This document shows, piece by piece, positions 46,376 through 51,057 of a stretch of DNA of 51,057 bases. The position numbers were made by a program, and so were the translations under genes. Numbering within the stretch: the stretch's first letter is position 1; every line of letters starts with the position of its first letter. The stretch covers positions 1 to 51,057 of the forward strand of contig JAFXEJ010000120.1 in assembly GCA_017513795.1 (NCBI GenBank). Reading direction: 5' to 3'. The notes beneath the pieces are model-generated. The model had not been told where the DNA came from and ran no database searches. It saw only the letters and a list, made by a program, of their open reading frames with translations. This DNA comes from Ruminococcus sp. Its GTDB lineage: Bacteria; Bacillota; Clostridia; Oscillospirales; Ruminococcaceae.

Positions 46376-48127
46376 TTATCCCTCCGTTTCCGTCTGTGAG
46401 GTAGTTTCAGCCTGTGAAGCGTTCTCCGCTGATGTTGAAGTTTCCTCCTCAGCAGAAGCCGGCTCCGTTGCTTTTTCCGTCTGCACGGTTATCTCCGGAA
46501 TTTCCTTTTCACCACGAATCGCTGTAAATTCGTCCAGAGTGAGCGCACCCTCGGAGTTGTATGTCTTTATAAGATTTTCACGGCTTGTATATTTCTCCGA
46601 ATATTCGCCGTTTTCGTCCTCGATGTATTCACCGAACCACAGTCCGAAGAACGACCACAGAGCGTTGTCTCTGTAGGAGCTGTCAACGTCGGGAACGCTT
46701 CCGCATTCGCTGAGAGCTATCGGCTTTTTGCTGCCGGCGAATTTCTGAACAGCCGCAAAATTTTCGTAGAAGCTGCTGCCGTAGTCCTTTTCGCCGCTGT
46801 GGTAGATATCAACGGCGGCAATGTCAAATGTGGATTCGTCCACGAGAGTACCCTCGCTCTGACCGTTCCATATCCATATAAGATTATCAAGCTCAAAGTA
46901 GCCGGTAAGTCTTGTGTAAAGGAGATTCCAAAGCCATTTATAGGCGTCTGCACCGGACGCTCCCCACCAGTACCAGTCGCCGCTGCCCTCGGGGAGAGGT
47001 CTCCAGAGCACCGGGATTCCCTTGTTTTTCAGCGATGTAAGCTGTCCCGCCATGCTGTCGATATCGAGGATAAGACTGTAGCATTCTCCGGAAATATTTC
47101 CTTCGCCGTAAAGCCCTCTTATCTCCTCCTGAGTAAGCATTGCGATGTCGATATCAGTCATTGCGTCTGACAGGCTGAAATCAGTCTCCTCCGTCCTGAA
47201 CGAGCTCTTTTCCGCCGGAGCGTTCCAGTACCAGCTTACGCACGGAATTCCGCCGTTTCTGTACCAGTCGGCACACGCTTCTATCTCCTTGTAGCTTTCG
47301 TCATATGAACCCCTTGCAACAGAGAGGTTTGAACAGCGTATTACAGGGTATTTTCCCGTAGTTCTGTAGATGAGGTCAAGCTCTGAGTTGTCGTTATCTG
47401 CGGCATACTGTCCGGTAATGATGTATTTTCCGTAGCAGCCGGAAATAATATCCATAAGCTCCTGTGCGGCTTCTCCGGCGTTTTCGTTGGAAGTTCCGCC
47501 GTCCGCTTCATAGCTTATATCACCGAGAGATGCGCTGTCGGTCAGTTTGAGATAGTCAAGGCAGATATTTCCCTTGACGGGAGCAACAGAAATTTCTGAT
47601 TCGCCCTTTGTAAGAAAAACTCCGTGAACGGTTATCTGATTGAACTTTCCGCCCTTGACAGTTTTAAATGTAGTAAGCTGTTTTCCGTTGAGTGAAATTC
47701 TGCATTCCGTTTCCTTTGCCGACGCTATGTTGAACGAAAGATCATAGTGCTGATTACTCGGAGCATTTACTCTGAATGTGGCAGAAATTCCGCCGCCGGT
47801 GGGAAATCCCGTGAGATAGCCCTCGCCGCTGAAATTATCCTTTTTGCTCTCAACCCTGAGTGCCTTCGGGAAATCGGCATTTTCAGCCTCGTAGAAGTCT
47901 CCTGTATCCTGTTTTTTTATCTCCGGAACAGCAACGGGATAATCCGGAAAAGTCTCTACCTCAGTCGGCGGCTGAGTCGGAGCTTCCGTTGTGGTTTCCA
48001 CCTCCACAACGGACACGGGAGTATCACCGGCAGTACCGGATTCCTTTTTCTTCTTGCTGCATCCGCAGACGGAAACCGCCGCCATGAGCAGTGCCGCCGC
48101 AAATGCCGCATATTTCTTTATATTCAT
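46376..48127 (-). CDS. Lipoprotein CBM35-GH26 beta-mannanase
   Basis: 583 residues. A lipoprotein signal (lipid Cys ~23) and a Thr/Pro/Glu-rich linker (~30-72) are followed by a CBM35-like beta-sandwich (~76-198, starting FYEAENADFP) and a GH26 catalytic domain (~212-540). The acid/base Glu380 is in LWRPLPEGSGDWYWWG and the nucleophile Glu474 in IALSECG; AVDIYH is also present. GH26 usually has His before the acid/base Glu (RPLHE); here it is Pro. The last ~40 residues are Thr/Ser/Glu-rich. It probably cleaves beta-1,4-mannan at the cell surface. AGGAAAA lies upstream, and the gene is ten bases after GH95. Confidence 0.88.
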   Translation of the reverse strand: MNIKKYAAFAAALLMAAVSVCGCSKKKKESGTAGDTPVSVVEVETTTEAPTQPPTEVETFPDYPVAVPEIKKQDTGDFYEAENADFPKALRVESKKDNFSGEGYLTGFPTGGGISATFRVNAPSNQHYDLSFNIASAKETECRISLNGKQLTTFKTVKGGKFNQITVHGVFLTKGESEISVAPVKGNICLDYLKLTDSASLGDISYEADGGTSNENAGEAAQELMDIISGCYGKYIITGQYAADNDNSELDLIYRTTGKYPVIRCSNLSVARGSYDESYKEIEACADWYRNGGIPCVSWYWNAPAEKSSFRTEETDFSLSDAMTDIDIAMLTQEEIRGLYGEGNISGECYSLILDIDSMAGQLTSLKNKGIPVLWRPLPEGSGDWYWWGASGADAYKWLWNLLYTRLTGYFELDNLIWIWNGQSEGTLVDESTFDIAAVDIYHSGEKDYGSSFYENFAAVQKFAGSKKPIALSECGSVPDVDSSYRDNALWSFFGLWFGEYIEDENGEYSEKYTSRENLIKTYNSEGALTLDEFTAIRGEKEIPEITVQTEKATEPASAEEETSTSAENASQAETTSQTETEG

Positions 48128-48137
48128 CTGATTTTCC

Positions 48138-50447
48138 TCAAGTTTTGACAGTGTATGTGCATCCGGCAGCAGTATCGAAAATTACCACGCCGTTTTCTAT
48201 TCTTGAACCAACGCTTTCGCCGTCGCAGAGTATGCTCACGACACAGTTTGCACGAAGACGGCATTCTCCGCCGAGGTCGGATGCTATCTCAGCAGAACTG
48301 AGTTTTCCGTCCTTCCACTCCATTGATACGCTGAAACCGCCCTTTGCACGGAGTCCGCTTACGCTTCCGCTGCTCCACTCGTCGGGAAGCGCCGGAAGAA
48401 GATTTATCTCGCCGCAGCAACTCTGGAGCAGTGCTTCTGTTATTGCCGAAACACCGCCGAAGTTTCCGTCAATCTGGAACGGAGGATGCGTATTCAGCAG
48501 ATTGGGGTTGGTGTAATTTACAAGAAGCTGTTTGATGTTTTCATAGACCATTCTGCCGTCATAGAGCCTTGCCCACATATTTGCTATCCATGCGCAGCTC
48601 CAGCCCATATGACCGCCGCCGTGAATAAGACGTCTTATAAGTGTAGCTCTTGCGGCATCGGCAAGCTTAGGTGTGCTGTGCGGAGTTATCATATCAGCCG
48701 GATGAAGCGCAAAAAGCTGCGAAACGTGTCTGTGTCCCGGCTCTACTTCGTCGTAGTCCTCAGCCCACTCCTGAATCTGACCGTATTTTCCGATTTCCGG
48801 CTGCGGTATCTTCTCCAGCATTTCTTTGAGCTTCTTCACAAAAGTAAAGTCACGTTCAAGAATTCCGGCAGCCTTTATAACGTCATTGAAAAGTACCGTG
48901 ATTATCTGGGAATCCATTGATGGCCCCATACAGAGACTTCCCTTGATTCCCTTGTCTGTGAGGTATGTGTTCTCCGGAGAAACAGACGGACACGTTACAA
49001 GACGTCCCTTGTCGTCCTCCATGAGATATCCCACAAAGAATTCTGCCGCTTCTTTCAGTATATGATACTTTTCTTCAAGGAATTCCCTGTCAAGAGTATA
49101 CTCATAATGCTCGAAAATATGCAGTGCAAGCCATGCTCCGCCCATAGGCCATACCGTAGCCGGCATCCACAGGTCAGCAGGCGCAGAATCTCCCCATATA
49201 TCGGTATTATGGTGGCATACAAAGCCCTTTGATACGCCGTACATCTCCTTAGCGACTGCCTTTCCGTTTTCGCAGACACGCTCGGCAAGGTCGAACAGGG
49301 GAAGATGACATTCCGGCAGATTACAGCTTTCAGCGCACCAGTAATTCATCTGCGTATTGACGTTGACAGTATAGCGGCTTCCCCAGATAGGCTTCATATC
49401 CTCGTTCCAGATACCCTGAAGATTCATCGGCTGAGTTCCGGGACGGCTTGCGGATATCATCAGATATCTGCCGTAGTTGAAATAAAGCTCGATAAGCTTG
49501 TTGTCGTGGATAAGCCGCTGACATTCTCTGCTGTCAAGCTCGTTTCCTTTAAGACGTTCAAGACGCTCTTTTGTAGTCATATCGCCGACAGGAGCGTCAC
49601 TGTTATCGTTGAGTTCAAGGGAAGTACGGTCGAAAAGCTCACGGTAATCACACACATGACGGTAGTAAAGCTCATCCCATTCGCATTGCAGAGCCATTTC
49701 CGCATCGACCTCAGCGGATTCTGTATAATGCTTGCCGTAGAAGCTTGTTCTTACGGAAAGAATCAGCATGACTTCATCGGCATTCTTTACGGAAATTTTT
49801 CCGCCGACTGTTCTGACTGTTCCGCCCGAAGCCTTTGCGCCGAGAACTGCGGCAAACGATACACCGGTATTTCCGCCGGTATAAAGAAGCATATTCTCGC
49901 CGCACGGACGATTATCGTCATAGTTGTCGTCACGTCCCTCTATGGAGCATTCAAGGCTTACTGAAGCCGGAGAATCAGCGGCGATTTTTACAACCATTAC
50001 GTTGTCAGGAGCAGAAACAAATACCGATCTTACAAAGTTCACTCCGTCTGCGCTGAAGCTTACCTCTGCACAGGCACTTTCAAGATCAAGGCTGCGGCGG
50101 TAATCCTTTGGTCTGCCGGAAATTTCCATGTGCAGTCTGAGATCACCAAGAGGCAGATAGCGGCGCATTTCGGGAGTTACGCCCTGCAGCTTCTCAAAGG
50201 AGATTTTTTCGGCTTCGGGAATATTTCCTTCTTTAAGCAGAGAACGGACTTCTTCAAGACCTTCCTGAGAATCAGGATTAATTCTGTGGCGCAGACTTCC
50301 TGACCAGAAGGAGTCCTCGTTAAGACGGATGAGTTCATCAGCAGCACCGCCGAAAATCATACCGCCTATTCTTCCGTTTCCGACAGGAATGGCACTGTTG
50401 AAATCCTCCGCCGGTGAAGTATATCTGAGAACGGTTTCTTTGTTCAT
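48138..50447 (-). CDS. GH95 alpha-L-fucosidase or alpha-L-galactosidase
   Basis: 769 residues without a signal peptide, so intracellular. N-terminal beta-sandwich (~1-260; RYTSPAEDFNSAIPVGNGRIGGMIFGG start), then an (alpha/alpha)6 barrel (~300-690) and a C-terminal beta domain. Conserved positions include Asn362 and Asn364 in TVNVNTQMNYW, Glu in PSVSPEN (~492, probable general acid) and Asp660 in QIDGNFGG. Family members remove alpha-1,2-fucose or alpha-galactose residues. It is the first gene of a three-gene operon with the GH26 mannanase and HAD-like protein. AAGGAG lies seven bases before the ATG, after a good promoter. Confidence 0.92.
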   Translation of the reverse strand: MNKETVLRYTSPAEDFNSAIPVGNGRIGGMIFGGAADELIRLNEDSFWSGSLRHRINPDSQEGLEEVRSLLKEGNIPEAEKISFEKLQGVTPEMRRYLPLGDLRLHMEISGRPKDYRRSLDLESACAEVSFSADGVNFVRSVFVSAPDNVMVVKIAADSPASVSLECSIEGRDDNYDDNRPCGENMLLYTGGNTGVSFAAVLGAKASGGTVRTVGGKISVKNADEVMLILSVRTSFYGKHYTESAEVDAEMALQCEWDELYYRHVCDYRELFDRTSLELNDNSDAPVGDMTTKERLERLKGNELDSRECQRLIHDNKLIELYFNYGRYLMISASRPGTQPMNLQGIWNEDMKPIWGSRYTVNVNTQMNYWCAESCNLPECHLPLFDLAERVCENGKAVAKEMYGVSKGFVCHHNTDIWGDSAPADLWMPATVWPMGGAWLALHIFEHYEYTLDREFLEEKYHILKEAAEFFVGYLMEDDKGRLVTCPSVSPENTYLTDKGIKGSLCMGPSMDSQIITVLFNDVIKAAGILERDFTFVKKLKEMLEKIPQPEIGKYGQIQEWAEDYDEVEPGHRHVSQLFALHPADMITPHSTPKLADAARATLIRRLIHGGGHMGWSCAWIANMWARLYDGRMVYENIKQLLVNYTNPNLLNTHPPFQIDGNFGGVSAITEALLQSCCGEINLLPALPDEWSSGSVSGLRAKGGFSVSMEWKDGKLSSAEIASDLGGECRLRANCVVSILCDGESVGSRIENGVVIFDTAAGCTYTVKT

Positions 50448-50486
50448 ATGTATGCTCCTTTCTTTCCCTTATGGGTAATTATATAC

Positions 50487-50515
50487 ATTATATCACACTT
50501 TTTCAATATATGCAA
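50487..50515 (-). promoter_or_regulatory. Promoter of the GH95 operon
   Basis: On the minus strand -35 TTGCAT (50515-50510) and -10 TATAAT (50492-50487) are separated by 17 bases. The leader to 50447 is about 35 bases. Confidence 0.7.
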
Positions 50516-50517
50516 GG

Positions 50518-50578
50518 GCAGCGTGACGCTGCACCCTGTCCACGTTCCCATGTGCGTTCCGCACATTCCTCTGTACGG
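50518..50578. repeat. Divergent copy of the terminal hairpin repeat
   Basis: Has GCAGCG-TGA-CGCTGC (50518-50532) and ATGTGCG-TTC-CGCACAT (50550-50566), then CTCTGTACGG. It aligns with the second half of the 102-base repeat at 50634-50735, with the stem bases changed on both arms. Confidence 0.7.
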
Positions 50579-50633
50579 TGCTGAACTCGCCATTCGCTCG
50601 TGGGAACAAATTTTATGCCGGACATTTTTAACT

Positions 50634-50735
50634 GCGTGACGCTGCACCGGCACCAGCGGTGCCCCCGTTCCACGTTACAGCGTGACGCTGTACCCTGTTC
50701 ACGTTTCCGTGCTTCGCACTCACTCTGTACGGACA
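50634..50735. repeat. 102-base direct repeat, copy 1
   Basis: Identical to 50956-51057 except for one base near the start (GCGTG versus GCATG). Internal hairpins: GGCACC-AGC-GGTGCC (50649-50663), TACAGCG-TGA-CGCTGTA (50676-50692) and GTGC-TTC-GCAC (50709-50719). The whole stretch 50516-51057 holds no gene. Confidence 0.9.
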
Positions 50736-50831
50736 GGCAGTCTGCTATCGCATACGAAAGAAATCAAAAGCGTAATTTATATACAAAGCTGTGTTCGCCC
50801 GCATAACGTGAAACATCTGATAAAACATAAC

Positions 50832-50949
50832 GGGCGCACACATGGGTGCGCCACTACAATTGGTCATTTTTTATATTCGGTACATTATTTCAATCCGTCG
50901 GCGAATGCCGACACCACAATTACGCATTACGAATTATGCATTACGCATT
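50832..50949. repeat. Intergenic palindromic element near the right edge
   Basis: GGGCGCAC...GTGCGCC (50832-50852), CTACAATTGGTCATTTT, GTCGGC-GAAT-GCCGAC (50897-50912) and an ATTACG-type tail (to ~50949). It has the same order of modules as the copies at 8751 and 17752 and lies between the two 102-base repeats. Confidence 0.8.
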
Positions 50950-50955
50950 AAAAAA

Positions 50956-51057
50956 GCATGACGCTGCACCGGCACCAGCGGTGCCCCCGTTCCACGTTAC
51001 AGCGTGACGCTGTACCCTGTTCACGTTTCCGTGCTTCGCACTCACTCTGTACGGACA
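50956..51057. repeat. 102-base direct repeat, copy 2, reaching the window edge
   Basis: A near-identical copy of 50634-50735 (one difference). It continues to the last base of the window, so the true end of the repeat is not visible. Confidence 0.9.

Noticed and set aside
50518-51057. CRISPR array at the right edge
   Set aside because: Repeats are about 100 bases, internally palindromic and not regularly spaced with unique spacers; no cas gene is present.

Overview
The window looks like chromosomal DNA from a Gram-positive, fibre-degrading gut anaerobe of the Ruminococcus type (Oscillospiraceae). Three things point there: two secreted carbohydrate-active enzymes carry dockerin modules, so the cell probably makes a cellulosome; there is a Spo0A orthologue; and promoters and ribosome binding sites are typical of low-to-medium GC Firmicutes (TTGACA-17-TATAAT, AGGAGG). 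The species is inferred from gene content only. No tRNA, rRNA, CRISPR array, phage or transposase gene was seen.

Layout. 1-570: start of a leftward gene at the edge with a candidate operator pair, then an array of perfect hairpins. 571-6138: a membrane-anchored glycerophosphodiester phosphodiesterase and, convergent to it, a giant YfhO-type membrane protein. 6505-11139: two tandem paralogous lipoproteins (N-terminal sensor-like half, C-terminal solute-binding half) without a transporter. 11296-17650, leftward: aspartate kinase, a dockerin GH5 cellulase, a small P-loop kinase and a dockerin CE2-type acetyl esterase. 18026-23708, rightward: cysE-cysS-yycJ-rlmH-birA-deoD-membrane protein, apparently one operon. 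23712-28538, leftward: feoB, then secD-secF behind a structured leader. 28754-35229, leftward: the F1Fo ATP synthase operon atpB-E-E-F-(H+A)-G-D-C. 35398-43318, leftward: a GDP-D-rhamnose surface polysaccharide operon. 43550-44876: flavin reductase and spo0A. 45060-50447, leftward: GH95 fucosidase, GH26 mannanase lipoprotein and a degenerate HAD-like protein. 50448-51057: repeats only.

How genes work together. The ATP synthase operon is the most unusual locus. Delta and alpha are fused into one 677-residue chain, the c subunit gene is duplicated in tandem with identical protein products, and an intrinsic-terminator-like hairpin lies between the promoter and atpB. The polysaccharide operon gives a coherent route: ManC makes GDP-mannose, Gmd and Rmd convert it to GDP-D-rhamnose, two GT4 glycosyltransferases use nucleotide sugars, and a WbaP-like enzyme starts the chain on the lipid carrier. 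The GH5 and CE2 proteins fit deconstruction of acetylated plant polysaccharide on a cellulosome, and the GH95/GH26 operon fits use of mannan and fucosylated glycans.

A second theme is a family of short palindromic elements scattered between genes. Its recurrent modules are GGGCGnnn...nnnCGCCC, GGGACG...CGTCCC, GTCGGC-GAAT-GCCGAC and an ATTACGC/ATTACGA tail. Different copies keep the stem while changing the bases on both arms together. One copy appears to serve as the secDF terminator, and others flank the duplicated lipoprotein genes.
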